Part shown: positions 44,019-54,231 of the stretch, piece after piece
Layout: every line of letters begins with the position of its first letter
Position numbering within the stretch: position 1 is the first letter of the stretch
NCBI RefSeq assembly: GCF_016722895.1
Contig: NZ_JAEQNA010000001.1
Coordinates: forward strand, 1,302,001-1,366,000
Origin: Ramlibacter aurantiacus
GTDB taxonomy: Bacteria; Pseudomonadota; Gammaproteobacteria; Burkholderiales; Burkholderiaceae_C
Direction: 5' to 3'
Length of the DNA: 64,000 nt
Notes under the pieces: generated by a model
Seen by the model: only the letters and a program-made list of their open reading frames with translations
What the model was told of the DNA's origin: nothing
Databases searched by the model: none
Translations under genes and position numbers: made by a program

Positions 44019-44669
44019 ATGAAACTGCTTCACATCGACTCCAGCGCCCTGGGTAGCCAATCGGTCTCGCGCCAGCTCACCCGCGACATCGTCTCGCAGT
44101 GGCGTGCCGCCCACCCCGGCGCCACGGTGGAGTACCTCGACCTGGCCGCGGACGCGCCGAGCCACCTGGACGCGAACTCGCTGGGCTTTCGCCTGGGCAC
44201 CGCCGCCGCCGAGCTGAGCGAGGTGCAGCGCCGGGAGAACGAGCGGTCCGAGCGGCTGGTGTCGCAGTTCCTCGCCGCCGACGTGGTGGTGGTGGGCGCA
44301 CCCATGTACAACTTCGCGATCCCCACCCAGCTCAAGGCCTGGATCGACCGCGTGGCGCAGGCCGGGCGCACCTTCCGCTACACCGACAAGGGTCCCCAGG
44401 GGCTGGCCGGCGGCAAGACGGTGATCGTGGCGTCCAGCCGCGGCGGTGCCTACGCCGGCACGCCCATCGAAGCGGTGCTCGACCACCAGGAGAGCTACCT
44501 GAAAGCGGTCTTCGGCTTCTTCGGCATCACCGACGTGCGCATCGTGCGCGCCGAGGGGGTCAGCATGGGTGAAGCCGCCAAGGCGGATGCGCTGGCCCAG
44601 GCGCGGGTGCAGATCCGCAGCCTGACCGATGCGGCGGCCAACCAGGACGACGCCGCCCTGGTCGCCTGA
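44019..44669 (+). CDS. azoR: FMN-dependent NADH-azoreductase / quinone reductase
   Basis: 216-aa flavodoxin-like reductase. It shows [20 protein letters not shown] (FMN phosphate loop), [28 protein letters not shown] and [11 protein letters not shown], as in AzoR. It reduces quinones and azo compounds by two electrons with NADH and protects against thiol-reactive stress. Good ribosome binding site AGGAG before the ATG. A GC hairpin (CCCCCG/CGGGGG) follows the stop. Confidence 0.92.
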   Translation: MKLLHIDSSALGSQSVSRQLTRDIVSQWRAAHPGATVEYLDLAADAPSHLDANSLGFRLGTAAAELSEVQRRENERSERLVSQFLAADVVVVGAPMYNFAIPTQLKAWIDRVAQAGRTFRYTDKGPQGLAGGKTVIVASSRGGAYAGTPIEAVLDHQESYLKAVFGFFGITDVRIVRAEGVSMGEAAKADALAQARVQIRSLTDAAANQDDAALVA

Positions 44670-44735
44670 CGGACCGTCCGCCCCCGTCGGGGGTTGCCCC
44701 GTCTTGTAAGGCGCCGCGGCTGAGGCTTACCCTCG

Positions 44736-44765
44736 GTTGTTCCGGGACCTGCGTCCCGGAACAAC
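44736..44765 (+). promoter_or_regulatory. Perfect 13-bp stem-loop just upstream of the cytochrome c ribosome binding site
   Basis: GTTGTTCCGGGAC pairs exactly with GTCCCGGAACAAC around the 4-nt loop CTGC. The stem ends 3 nt before AAGGAG and 15 nt before the ATG. As RNA it is a very stable 5' UTR hairpin; as DNA it is a 13-bp dyad. It lacks a T tract, so it is not a classic terminator. Confidence 0.75.
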
Positions 44766-44780
44766 AACAAGGAGAACCTC

Positions 44781-45098
44781 ATGTCATACCGCCTCCTGGC
44801 GGCGGCATTGCTGGCCATGTCGGCCAGCGCGCCCGTGCTGGCGCAAGCGCCGCAGAACAGCCTTTACGTGGCCAGCCTGGCCGCCACCTGTGCCAACTGC
44901 CACGGCACCCAGGGCCGGGCGGCCGCCGCCTCGCCCTTGCCCACCCTGGCCGGCATGCCGCGCGAGCAGATGCTCGCCCAGCTCAAGGCGTTCAAGGACG
45001 GCAGCCGCCCCGCCACGGTCATGCACCAGTTGGCCAAGGGCTACAGCGACGCGCAGCTGGAACAGATCGCCGGCTATTTCGCGGCCCAGAAGCGCTGA
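44781..45098 (+). CDS. Class I c-type cytochrome (FccA/SoxE-like)
   Basis: 105-aa periplasmic monohaem cytochrome. It has a signal peptide (MSYRLLAAALLAMSASAPVLA, cleavage near VLAQA), the haem motif CANCH, and candidate axial methionines in LAGMPREQM or TVMHQLAKGY. It lies 13 nt upstream of the flavocytochrome-type sulfide dehydrogenase and is very likely its electron acceptor. Confidence 0.88.
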   Translation: MSYRLLAAALLAMSASAPVLAQAPQNSLYVASLAATCANCHGTQGRAAAASPLPTLAGMPREQMLAQLKAFKDGSRPATVMHQLAKGYSDAQLEQIAGYFAAQKR

Positions 45099-45111
45099 AG
45101 GAGGCGGCACC

Positions 45112-46392
45112 ATGCAAAGACGATCCTTCCTCCAGTCCTCCGCCGCCATGGGCCTGCTGGGCCTGGGCGCCTGCGCCACGACCGGCGCCATCCCCGACAA
45201 GGCCCGCGTGGTGGTCGTCGGCGGTGGCTACGGCGGCGCCACGGCCGCCAAGTACGTTCGCCTGCTGTCCGACTACAAGATCGACGTGGTGATGATCGAG
45301 CCCGAAGCGGCCTTCATCTCCTGCCCCTTGTCCAACCTGGTGCTGGGGGGCAGCCGCCAGATCGGCGAGATGACCAATCCCTACACCCAGCTCGCGCGCC
45401 GCCATGGCGTGCAGGTGGTGCGCGATTCGGTCAGTCGCATCGACACCGCCGCGCGTCGCGTGCAGTTGGCCGGCGGCCCCAGCATCGGCTACGACAAGCT
45501 GGTGGTCGCGCCCGGGGTGGACCTGGAGATGACCGCCATCCAGGGCCTGCCCGCGGCGCATGCCTCGGGCCAGGTGCTGCAGGCCTGGCGCAAGGCCGGC
45601 CCCGAGACGGTGCAACTGCGCCGGCAGCTCGAGGCCATGCCGGACGGTGGCGTCTACGCGCTGACCATCCCCGAACAGCCCTACCGCTGCCCGCCCGGCC
45701 CCTACGAGCGGGCCTGCCAGGTGGCGTGGTACTTCAAGCAGGCCAAGCCGCGCAGCAAGGTGCTGATCCTGGACGCCAACCCCGACGTGACCTCCAAGGG
45801 CGCGCTGTTCAAGCGGGTCTGGGCCGAGCAGTACCCGGGCCTGATCGAGTACCGCCCGCAGCACAAGGTGGAAGCGGTGGACCCGCGCGAGGGCCGCATC
45901 CGCTTCGAAGTGCAGGAGGACGTGAAGGCCCAGGTGATGAACGTGCTGCCGCCGATGCGTGCCGGCCTCATCGCCGCGCAATCGGGACTGAGCAACCTGG
46001 CCAACAACCGCTGGTGCGGCGTGGACTACCTGACCTTCGAGTCCACGGCCGCGCGTGACGTGCACGTGCTGGGCGACGCGATCCAGATCGCGCCAGGCAT
46101 GCCCAAGAGCGGGCACATGGCCAACAACCACGCCAAGGTGGCGGCCGCCGCCATCGTGGCCCGCCTGAGCGGCTGGGAGGTCAACCCGGCGCCCATGCTG
46201 ACCAACACCTGCTACAGCTTCGTGGATGACAAGCAGGTGATGCACGTGGCGAGCGTGCATGCCTACGACCCCAAGGACCGCACCTTCAAGACCGTGCCGG
46301 GCTCCGGCGGCCTGAGCCCGGGACCCACGGAGCTCGAAGGCGTGTACGCGTGGAACTGGGCGCGCAACATCTGGGCGGACGCGCTGGCCTGA
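45112..46392 (+). CDS. Flavocytochrome c sulfide dehydrogenase, FAD subunit (FccB/SoxF-like)
   Basis: 426-aa FAD protein. The N-terminus has a twin-arginine signal MQRRSFLQSSAAMG with a lipobox-like LGAC (C21). The Rossmann motif VVVVGGGYGGATAAK lies near residues 34-47. The redox cysteines fit the family: C71 in FISCPLSN and C193 plus C202 in PYRCPPGPYERAC. It should oxidise sulfide to sulfur or polysulfide in the periplasm and pass electrons to the cytochrome encoded upstream. An intrinsic terminator follows. Confidence 0.88.
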   Translation: MQRRSFLQSSAAMGLLGLGACATTGAIPDKARVVVVGGGYGGATAAKYVRLLSDYKIDVVMIEPEAAFISCPLSNLVLGGSRQIGEMTNPYTQLARRHGVQVVRDSVSRIDTAARRVQLAGGPSIGYDKLVVAPGVDLEMTAIQGLPAAHASGQVLQAWRKAGPETVQLRRQLEAMPDGGVYALTIPEQPYRCPPGPYERACQVAWYFKQAKPRSKVLILDANPDVTSKGALFKRVWAEQYPGLIEYRPQHKVEAVDPREGRIRFEVQEDVKAQVMNVLPPMRAGLIAAQSGLSNLANNRWCGVDYLTFESTAARDVHVLGDAIQIAPGMPKSGHMANNHAKVAAAAIVARLSGWEVNPAPMLTNTCYSFVDDKQVMHVASVHAYDPKDRTFKTVPGSGGLSPGPTELEGVYAWNWARNIWADALA

Positions 46393-46410
46393 GCTGAATC
46401 GAACGATGCG

Positions 46411-46436
46411 GGGGCTGCCTTGGGCAGCCCTTTTTC
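46411..46436 (+). terminator. Intrinsic terminator after the sulfide dehydrogenase genes
   Basis: Perfect stem GGGCTGCC-TTG-GGCAGCCC followed by TTTTT, 20 nt after the stop codon. Confidence 0.9.
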
Positions 46437-46892
46437 ATGGGCGAAGGCCTCTCGCATCTCGCGTTCAAACGTAACTTCTGTGGCTGAACCTTGCTTCGGC
46501 CTCCATGGCTCTGCCGGGCCTGAATCTTCCGGTCCCGCAAGAGCTTCGTGGCTGAGTCTTCACATCCCAGCCTCAGCCGTGAAATAAACCTCAGCCTTGA
46601 TCCGCATCAAGTGCTCGCCAGCCGCCCTGCCTGGGGTTTGCCCACCCGCGCTTTAGCCAAACATTCCTCGGAAATCGTTACGACTGTAGGCGGCGCCGCC
46701 GGCGCCTTGTCGGACTTCTCCTACTAGAGTCCGGGCCTTGCTGAGGTTGGCACCGTGCTCGACCGCGAGGCCCCAGGGGGGTCGGCGGCCTGAGGGGACC
46801 GGTCCTGAAAAGCCGCAGCTCATCTTTCAACCACGGGAACGCCCGGCCCAGCGCCGCTGCCGAGCCGAACCCTTTTTACAAGTCGTTGAACC
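46437..46892 (+). other. 456-nt non-coding leader upstream of the GH8 gene
   Basis: No supported gene. The stretch holds several CTCAGCC/GGCTGAG repeats (46530-46600), an FNR-type box at 46597, and a structured block at 46685-46725 in which CTGTAGG and CCTACTAG flank GGCGCC-GCC-GGCGCC. It is less GC-rich than its surroundings and could hold the promoter and a long 5' UTR. Confidence 0.5.
46597..46610. promoter_or_regulatory. FNR/ANR-type box TTGAT-CCGC-ATCAA
   Basis: Exact match to the FNR consensus TTGAT-N4-ATCAA, 283 nt before the GH8 ATG and 205 nt after the sulfide dehydrogenase stop. It suggests oxygen-dependent control of the downstream gene. The distance means the transcript would have a long leader. 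Confidence 0.55.
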
Positions 46893-48248
46893 ATGAGAAG
46901 ACGCCTGTTCCTTCAGTCCGGCTCGTCCGCTGCCGTCGCCCTGGCCCTGCAGGCCTGCGGAGGCGGTGGCGGTGGAGATCCCAAGCTGGCTGCGGACCTC
47001 GCACCGGCCGCGGAACCGACGCCCGGCCCGGCGACGCAGGCCGTTGCCGCCCCGGCCGCCGAGACCACGGCCGCGCCCGCGCCGACCAAGGGCTACCCCT
47101 TCGGCTCGCGCCTGGAGCGCTACAAGTTCGGCATCCAGCCGAACCACGTCAGCCAGGAGCAGATGGACCACACCATCAAGTCGCTCTACGACCGCTGGAA
47201 GCGCGAGAACGTGGTCGACGTCCCCACCGTCCCGGGCGGCAAGGCCGTCAAGTTCGGCAACAGCACCAGCTATCTGACCGTCTCGGAAGGCATGGGCATG
47301 GGCATGGTGCTGGTGGTGCTGATGGAAGGCCACGACCCGCAGGCGCGCGAAGTCTTCGACGGGCTGCTCACCACCGTGCGCGCCCGCCCCGCCTACAGCA
47401 TCCCCGACCAGCGCGCCCGCCCCTGGCTGATGGACTGGCGATTGGTGCGGGACGGCTCGTCCACCGACGCGGCGGGCGGTGGCTGGAACGCGATGGACGG
47501 TGACCAGGACATCGCCATGGCGCTGCTGATGGCCGACCGCCAGTGGGGGTCCGACGGCAAGTGGAACTACCTGCAGGAAGGCATCAACACCATCCACGCG
47601 ATGAAGTACTGGAACATGAAGGAAGACGGCACGACCAAGGGCCTGCCGCGATCCCATGTGAGCCGTACCTCCGACTACATGATCGGCCACTTCCGCGCCT
47701 ACAAGAAGGCAACGGGCGATGCGCTGTGGGACCGCGCGGTGGACCGCTCCTACGAGCTGATCAACCTGATGCAGACGCGCTTCGCGCCCGGCACCGGCCT
47801 GATGCCCGACTTCATCATCCACACCGACACCGCCAGCCCGATTCCCTCGCCCGGCGGCTACGGCGACTTCGTGGACACCGAGGGCTACTACTACGCCAAC
47901 GCCCAACGCAACCCGTGGCGCTACGGCACCGACTACGTGTGCTCGGGCGACGAGCGCTGGAAGAACGTGCTGAACAAGCTGATGGCGTTCATCAAGCAGG
48001 ACACCGGCGGCGACCCGGCGCGCGTGTCGGCCGGCTACCACCTGAACGGCTATGCGATGAGCCGCGCCTACAGCCCCAAGGGCATGATCGGCCCGTTGCT
48101 GTGCGGCGCCATGGTCGACCCCGCGCACCAGGAGTTCCTCAATCGCCTGTGGACCTGGAACACCGAGAACTTCACCACGCTCTACTACGACTCCGAGCTG
48201 CAGTTGATCCCGCTGATCGTCGCTTCGGGCAACTGGTGGAGGCCTTGA
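46893..48248 (+). CDS. Glycoside hydrolase family 8 lipoprotein (endoglucanase-like)
   Basis: 451-aa protein with MRRRLFLQSGSSAAVALALQAC: a twin-arginine-like signal and a lipobox with C22, then a Gly/Pro/Ala-rich linker to about residue 65. The GH8 domain has the proton donor E132 in TVSEGMGMGM and the acidic cluster DGDQDIAMALLMA at 202-214, then YANAQRNPWRYGTDY-like and STLYYDSE-like late motifs. GH8 enzymes cut beta-1,4 glucans, xylan or chitosan. No cellulose synthase genes are in the window, so its substrate is open. Confidence 0.87.
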   Translation: MRRRLFLQSGSSAAVALALQACGGGGGGDPKLAADLAPAAEPTPGPATQAVAAPAAETTAAPAPTKGYPFGSRLERYKFGIQPNHVSQEQMDHTIKSLYDRWKRENVVDVPTVPGGKAVKFGNSTSYLTVSEGMGMGMVLVVLMEGHDPQAREVFDGLLTTVRARPAYSIPDQRARPWLMDWRLVRDGSSTDAAGGGWNAMDGDQDIAMALLMADRQWGSDGKWNYLQEGINTIHAMKYWNMKEDGTTKGLPRSHVSRTSDYMIGHFRAYKKATGDALWDRAVDRSYELINLMQTRFAPGTGLMPDFIIHTDTASPIPSPGGYGDFVDTEGYYYANAQRNPWRYGTDYVCSGDERWKNVLNKLMAFIKQDTGGDPARVSAGYHLNGYAMSRAYSPKGMIGPLLCGAMVDPAHQEFLNRLWTWNTENFTTLYYDSELQLIPLIVASGNWWRP

Positions 48249-48345
48249 CCCCCCCCGAAGCGGCCACCGGCCGCTTCCCCCCCAGGGGGGCGCCAACAGC
48301 GGCCCGGCGAAGCCGGTTCCGCGTTGGCACTGGAGCGGCCTACCG
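48249..48345. repeat. Hairpin-rich intergenic repeat after the GH8 gene
   Basis: Contains GAAGCGG-CCACCGG-CCGCTTC, then CCCCCC-CA-GGGGGG and further GC-rich inverted segments (GGCCCGGCGAAGCCGG). It resembles the hairpin repeats found between genes in many Comamonadaceae genomes and related in style to the 99-bp units at 9591. It may also act as a terminator. Confidence 0.55.
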
Positions 48346-48398
48346 CTGCACGGTGGCCTGAGGCCGCGATCGGGAGATGAGCGGATTTTTCTTTCCTT

Positions 48399-48863
48399 AT
48401 GACCCACCGCATCGGACTGATCTCGGACACGCATCGGCTGCTGCGGCCGGAAGCGGTGGAGTTCCTGCGCGGGTGTGAGCTGATCCTGCATGCGGGTGAC
48501 CTGGTCACGCCCGACGCACTCGAGGCCTTGCGTGAGTTGGCGCCGGTGGTGGCCGTGCGCGGCAACAACGACCACGGCGAGTGGGCGCAGGCGCTGCCCG
48601 AACGCGCCCTGGCCGAGGTCGGGCCGGTGCGCGTGCTGGTGCTGCACGACCTGGCCGACCTGCGGCACGAGCCGGTGCCCGCCGGGGTGCGGGTGGTGGT
48701 GTCCGGCCATTCGCACAAGCCGCTGGTGCAGCAACGCGACGGGCTGCTGTTCGTGAACCCGGGCAGCGCGGGGCCCCGCCGCTTCTCGCTGCCGGTGAGC
48801 GTGGGTGAGCTGCGAATCCGGGACGACGGCCACGTCCAGGCCGGCATCCACACGCTCGCCTGA
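48399..48863 (+). CDS. YfcE/MJ0936-like metallophosphoesterase
   Basis: 154-aa calcineurin-like phosphodiesterase with all metal motifs: GLISDTHRLLRPE, ILHAGDLVTP, AVRGNNDHGEW, VVSGHSHKPLVQ and FVNPGSAGPRR. Small enzymes of this family hydrolyse phosphodiesters in vitro; the physiological substrate is unknown. Appears monocistronic between the repeat and the MarR gene. Confidence 0.87.
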   Translation: MTHRIGLISDTHRLLRPEAVEFLRGCELILHAGDLVTPDALEALRELAPVVAVRGNNDHGEWAQALPERALAEVGPVRVLVLHDLADLRHEPVPAGVRVVVSGHSHKPLVQQRDGLLFVNPGSAGPRRFSLPVSVGELRIRDDGHVQAGIHTLA

Positions 48864-48925
48864 CGCCCGTGCGCCGGGCCGGCGTGTACATTTGCCCGGT
48901 TGAGTATCCGAGGGTGCGACGCAGG

Positions 48926-49333
48926 ATGACCGGAGGCCAGATCAAGCACGTCGAGAAGACGCAGTGGGAGCGCTTGTCGCAGTTCCGCTACCAGCTCAGG
49001 CGCTTCCTCCGGGTCAGCGAAGACGCGGCCCGCCGCGCCGGCATCACCACCTTGCAGCACCAGCTGCTGCTGCATACCCAGGGCTTCGAAGGTCGGGATT
49101 GGGCCAGTGTGGGCGAGTTGGCCGAGCGCCTGCAGGCCCAGCCACATGGTGTCGTCGCCCTGGTCACGCGTTGCGAACAAGCCGGCCTGGTGCGCCGCCG
49201 CGAGAACGACCTGGACCGCCGCCTGGTCGAAGTACACCTCACCGCCAAGGGCCGACGCACCCTGGAAAAAGTATCGGCCAGCCTCGACGCCGAGCGGCTC
49301 GCACTGGCCCAGGTTGCGGACCGGGCCGGCTGA
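48926..49333 (+). CDS. MarR-family transcriptional regulator
   Basis: 135-aa winged-helix regulator: QFRYQLRRFLRVSEDAARRAGITTLQHQLLL, SVGELAERLQAQPHGVVALVTRCEQAGLVRRRENDLDRRLVEV (recognition helix and wing with the DxRxxxV signature) and a C-terminal dimerisation helix. The start at 48926 follows GCAGG; an upstream ATG at 48869 would add 19 arginine-rich residues. It ends close to the convergent UDP-glucose dehydrogenase gene. Target and ligand unknown. Confidence 0.85.
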   Translation: MTGGQIKHVEKTQWERLSQFRYQLRRFLRVSEDAARRAGITTLQHQLLLHTQGFEGRDWASVGELAERLQAQPHGVVALVTRCEQAGLVRRRENDLDRRLVEVHLTAKGRRTLEKVSASLDAERLALAQVADRAG

Positions 49334-49380
49334 CCCCGGGCGCCCACCCCAGGGAGGCGCCGAAGTCCGCTGCGGGGGGC

Positions 49381-50877
49381 CTAGCCCACCGCCGGCAGGG
49401 CGTCGCCGGCGTTGGGGGTGCGCGTCGACGAGACCGCCCCATTGCGCAGCTTCTTCTTGGCAAGCGCCAGCTGCTGGGCGGGCTGGGGCGTCGGGTTCGC
49501 CTCGCGCATCTGCGCCAGGTTGCTGCGGCCCACGCCGAGGTAGGTGACGCCGGCCGCGGCCAGTTGGTCCGGGTCCCAGAGGTTGCGGCCGTCGAACACC
49601 ACCGGCGTGCGCATCGCGCGCTTCAGCTGCGACGGATTGAGCACCCGGTACTGCTTCCACTCGGTCACCAGCAAGAGCGCATCGGCGCCCACCAGCGCTT
49701 CGGCCGGGCGCTCCACGTAGCGCAGGCGCTGCAGCAGTTCAGGCTCGTCGGCCAGGTCCTGCGCCAGCGCGCGCGCCGCCGACTCCTGCGCCACCGGGTC
49801 GTGGGCCGCCACCCGGGCGCCCGCCCGCAGCAGGCCGGCGATGATGGCCCGGCTCGGTGCCTCCCGCATGTCGTCGGTCCCTGGCTTGAAGGCCAGCCCG
49901 TACACCGCGAATTCACGGCCCGCGAGGTCATCGCCGAAATGGCCCAGCACCTTCTGCAGCAGCACCAGCTTCTGGCGCTGGTTGACCGACTGCACCGCCT
50001 CCAGCACGGACAGCCGCTGCCCACGCTCGAGCGCCGTGCGGCACAAGGCATCGACGTCCTTGGGAAAGCAGCTGCCGCCGTAACCGGCGCCGGCCTGCAG
50101 GAAGCTGTAGCCGATTCGCGGGTCCGATCCGATGCCCTGTCGCACCAGTTCGATGTCGGCGCCCAGCCGGTCGGCGAGGTTGGCCAGTTCGTTCATGAAG
50201 GAGATCCGCGTGGCCAGCATCGCGTTGGCCGCGTACTTGGTCAGCTCGGCACTGCGCACGTCCATCACGCGGGTGCGTTCCTGGTTGCAGTTGAAGGGCC
50301 CGTAGAGCTGGCGCATCAGCCCGAGCGCCCGCCGCCCGGGCAGATCGTCGTCCACGCCCAGCACGATCCGGTCCGGGTTCATGAAGTCGTCGATCGCCGC
50401 ACCCTCCTTGAGGAACTCGGGGTTGCTCACGACGGAGAAGTCCAGGTCCTTGGCCCGCGCGTGCAGCTCGGCGCGCACGATGCGCGACACCTGCTCGGCG
50501 GTGCCCACCGGCACGGTGGACTTCTGCACCACGACCTTGAAGCGGTCCATGTGGCGGCCGATCGCCTTGGCCGCCGCATGCACGAAGCGCAGGTCCGCGC
50601 TGCCGTCCGCGCGCGGCGGTGTTCCGACGGCGATGATCTGGAGGTCACCGAATGCCACGCTCGCCTTCACGTCGGTGGAAAAGCTGAGGCGTCCCTCGTC
50701 ACGGTTGCGCGCCACCAGCTCGTCCAGCCCGGGTTCGTAGATGGGCATGCGACCGTCGTTGAGCATCGCCACCTTGGCCTCGTCGGCATCCAGGCAGAAC
50801 ACATGGTGACCCAGGTCCGCCAGGCAGGCACCGGTGACCAGACCCACGTAACCGGTGCCGACGATCGTGACGTTCAT
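49381..50877 (-). CDS. ugd: UDP-glucose 6-dehydrogenase
   Basis: 498-aa NAD-dependent enzyme oxidising UDP-glucose to UDP-glucuronate, a precursor for surface polysaccharide. N-terminal [53 protein letters not shown], the catalytic C270 in [10 protein letters not shown] and [14 protein letters not shown] are all present. About 40 extra residues form a Lys/Pro-rich tail, longer than typical. Its product is the substrate of the UDP-glucuronate decarboxylase encoded 1.4 kb away. Confidence 0.93.
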   Translation of the reverse strand: MNVTIVGTGYVGLVTGACLADLGHHVFCLDADEAKVAMLNDGRMPIYEPGLDELVARNRDEGRLSFSTDVKASVAFGDLQIIAVGTPPRADGSADLRFVHAAAKAIGRHMDRFKVVVQKSTVPVGTAEQVSRIVRAELHARAKDLDFSVVSNPEFLKEGAAIDDFMNPDRIVLGVDDDLPGRRALGLMRQLYGPFNCNQERTRVMDVRSAELTKYAANAMLATRISFMNELANLADRLGADIELVRQGIGSDPRIGYSFLQAGAGYGGSCFPKDVDALCRTALERGQRLSVLEAVQSVNQRQKLVLLQKVLGHFGDDLAGREFAVYGLAFKPGTDDMREAPSRAIIAGLLRAGARVAAHDPVAQESAARALAQDLADEPELLQRLRYVERPAEALVGADALLLVTEWKQYRVLNPSQLKRAMRTPVVFDGRNLWDPDQLAAAGVTYLGVGRSNLAQMREANPTPQPAQQLALAKKKLRNGAVSSTRTPNAGDALPAVG

Positions 50878-51066
50878 ACGGGCTGCACTCCCTGCGTTTG
50901 GGTTCGCTTTGGCGAGCTCCGAGGGTAAGCAGCAGAACCTCGACCAAGTGGTCGTCTTCGCCCGTCTGCGCGTAAGCACGCTCCTACCTCGATTCGGGTG
51001 CCCACGGACCGTGCGAAGCGGCGGACTCCACGCTTCCACGCAGCTGCTGCCACCCAGCATCGGCCG

Positions 51067-52251
51067 ATGGACAAGACCGCCGAGAACGCCGCGCCGGCCC
51101 GCATCGCCGAAGCGATGCAATCCGCCGAGGAAGCCGGCCTGCGCTACGTGTCGCCGGACCGCCCGGGCATCCGCCGTGAGCGCGAGGGGGATGGCTTCGC
51201 GTACGTCAAGCCGAACGGCGAGCCCATCGAGGACGAGGCCACGCTGTCGCGCATCCGCAAGCTGGCGATCCCGCCGGCGTGGACCGAGGTGTGGATCTGC
51301 CCCAGCGCCAACGGACACCTGCAGGCCACCGGGCGCGACGCACGCGGTCGCAAGCAGTATCGCTATCACGCGCAGTTCCGCGAGGTTCGCGAAAGCAACA
51401 AGTACCAGCACATGCTCGAATTCGCCCGCGCGCTGCCGGCCATCCGGGCCCGGGTGGCCGAGCACATGGCCCTGCCCGGCCTGCCGCGCGAGAAGGTGCT
51501 GGCCACCGTGGTGCACCTGCTGGAGACCACCCTGATCCGCGTCGGCAACGACGACTACGCACGCGACAACAACAGCTTCGGCCTCACCACGCTGCGCAAC
51601 CGGCACGTCAAGGTCGAAGGCACCCAGCTGCGCTTCCAGTTCACCGGCAAGAGCGGCAAGACCTGGCGCCTGCAGACCAGCGACCGGCGGGTCGCGCGCA
51701 TCGTGCGCGCCTGCCAGGAGCTGCCGGGGCAGGAGCTGTTCGCTTACGTGGACGAGCAGGGCCAGCCCTGCGACGTGAGCTCGGACGACGTCAACGCCTA
51801 CCTGCGCGAGATCACCGGGCAGGACGTCACCGCCAAGGACTTCCGCACCTGGGCCGGCACCGTCATGGCCGCGCTGGCCCTGCACGAGCTGGAGGCGGCC
51901 GACACGCAGCAGACGGCCAGGAAGAACCTGAAGGCAGCCATCGAACACGTGGCCTCGCGGCTGGGCAACACACCGGCCATCTGCCGCAAGTGCTACGTCC
52001 ACCCCGAGATCCTGGACGCCTACGTCTCCGGCGGACTGCTGCTGCAACTCAAGCGGCGTGCGGACGCCGAGCTGCGCGACGCGGCCGGCCTGAAGGAAGA
52101 AGAGAGGGCCGTGCTGAAGCTGCTCGACCAGCGCATCAACCGTTCGCTCGAAGGCGCGCTGGCCGACAGCCTGGTGGCGCTGAACGGCAAGGGCAAAGGC
52201 AAGGGCGACGCCCCGCCGAAGCCCAGGCAGGAGGCGCGTGCGGCCGCCTGA
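51067..52251 (+). CDS. DNA topoisomerase IB (poxvirus/bacterial type)
   Basis: 394-aa type IB topoisomerase that relaxes supercoils through a 3'-phosphotyrosine. Visible: [17 protein letters not shown] and [13 protein letters not shown] near the N-terminus, [24 protein letters not shown], the active-site arginine region KDFRTWAGT (R260) and the catalytic tyrosine Y310 in [11 protein letters not shown]. The Lys/Gly-rich tail may bind DNA. It interrupts the two nucleotide-sugar genes and shares no obvious function with them. Confidence 0.93.
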   Translation: MDKTAENAAPARIAEAMQSAEEAGLRYVSPDRPGIRREREGDGFAYVKPNGEPIEDEATLSRIRKLAIPPAWTEVWICPSANGHLQATGRDARGRKQYRYHAQFREVRESNKYQHMLEFARALPAIRARVAEHMALPGLPREKVLATVVHLLETTLIRVGNDDYARDNNSFGLTTLRNRHVKVEGTQLRFQFTGKSGKTWRLQTSDRRVARIVRACQELPGQELFAYVDEQGQPCDVSSDDVNAYLREITGQDVTAKDFRTWAGTVMAALALHELEAADTQQTARKNLKAAIEHVASRLGNTPAICRKCYVHPEILDAYVSGGLLLQLKRRADAELRDAAGLKEEERAVLKLLDQRINRSLEGALADSLVALNGKGKGKGDAPPKPRQEARAAA

Positions 52252-52324
52252 GGCTGCCCCACGGCTCGGCGGTTTGTCGGTATAACCCACCGCTGTCGCC
52301 ACCGACGCGAGGGAGAAACAAGGG

Positions 52325-53286
<962 letters not shown>

Positions 53287-53290
<4 letters not shown>

Positions 53291-54231
53291 ACGCGCAAGA
53301 CCTGGCCGACGTCGGCGCCCGCTGGCAGGCCGCCATGCTCGCCGGGGACTGGGAGGCGGCGTGGCAGCAGACCGACCGCATCGAGCTCCCGCGCCGCGCG
53401 GCGCAGGGTCGCCCCGGCTTCGTGCGCGATGCCAGCCAGCTGGTCTGGGACGGCACGCCCGTCGCCGGCCGCTCGGTGCGGGTGCGCTGCCTGCGCGGGC
53501 TGGGCGACGCGCTGCAGTTCATGCGCTTCGTACCGGCACTGCAGGCGCAGGCGCGCGAGTTGCACTTCCTGGTGCCGCCGGCGCTGCTGGGCCTGCTGCA
53601 GGGCGCGCCGGGCCTGGGCCTGGTGAGCAACGCCTGGACCGACCATCCGCCACCGCACGAGGTGGAATTCGAAGTGATGGAGCTGGCCTACGCCTGCCGC
53701 AGCACCCCGGCCACGGTGCCGCCGCCGTATCCGCTGGCCGACTGGGTGCGCCAGCGCGAGGTCTTCATGCTGCCGGCGCGGCCCGAGGAATGGCGTGTGG
53801 GCCTGGTCTGGGGCGCCAGCGCATGGGACGGCAGCCGGTCGATTCCCTTGGACCGGCTGGACCCGCTGCTGCGCACGCCGGGCGTGCGCTTCTACGACCT
53901 GCAGCAGGAGGCCACCGAGCGCGACGCGCGCATGGTGCCGCTTTGGCGCCGCACTGCCGACGCGCTGTCGGCCGCGGCGGCGCTGCTGGAGCTGGACCTG
54001 GTGATCACCATCGACGGCATGCCGGCGCACCTGGCGGCCACGCTGGGCCGGCCCACCTGGCTGCTGCTCAAGCACGAGGCCGACTGGCGCTGGGGCCAGA
54101 GCCGCAGCGACACGCCCTGGTACCCCACGATGCGCCTGTTCCGGCAGCCGGCGCCCGACGACTGGGACGGGGTGATCAGCGAGGTGACCCGCGCCCTGGC
54201 GGACGAAGTCAAGGCCAGCCGCTGGCGTTGA
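53287..54231 (+). CDS. GT9-like (ADP-heptose:LPS heptosyltransferase-type) glycosyltransferase
   Basis: 314-aa protein. A short N-terminal helical part ([19 protein letters not shown]) precedes a GT-B-like domain: [42 protein letters not shown] and the C-terminal [33 protein letters not shown], typical of TPR-associated GT9 proteins in beta-proteobacteria. The acceptor is unknown. GTG start in a GTGA overlap with the UXS gene suggests co-translation. Its 3' end overlaps the convergent phosphatase by 23 nt. Confidence 0.78.

Noticed and set aside
46411-46892. Small genes in the leader before the GH8 lipoprotein
   Set aside because: Short frames lack ribosome binding sites and family similarity, and overlap the terminator, FNR box or hairpin block.
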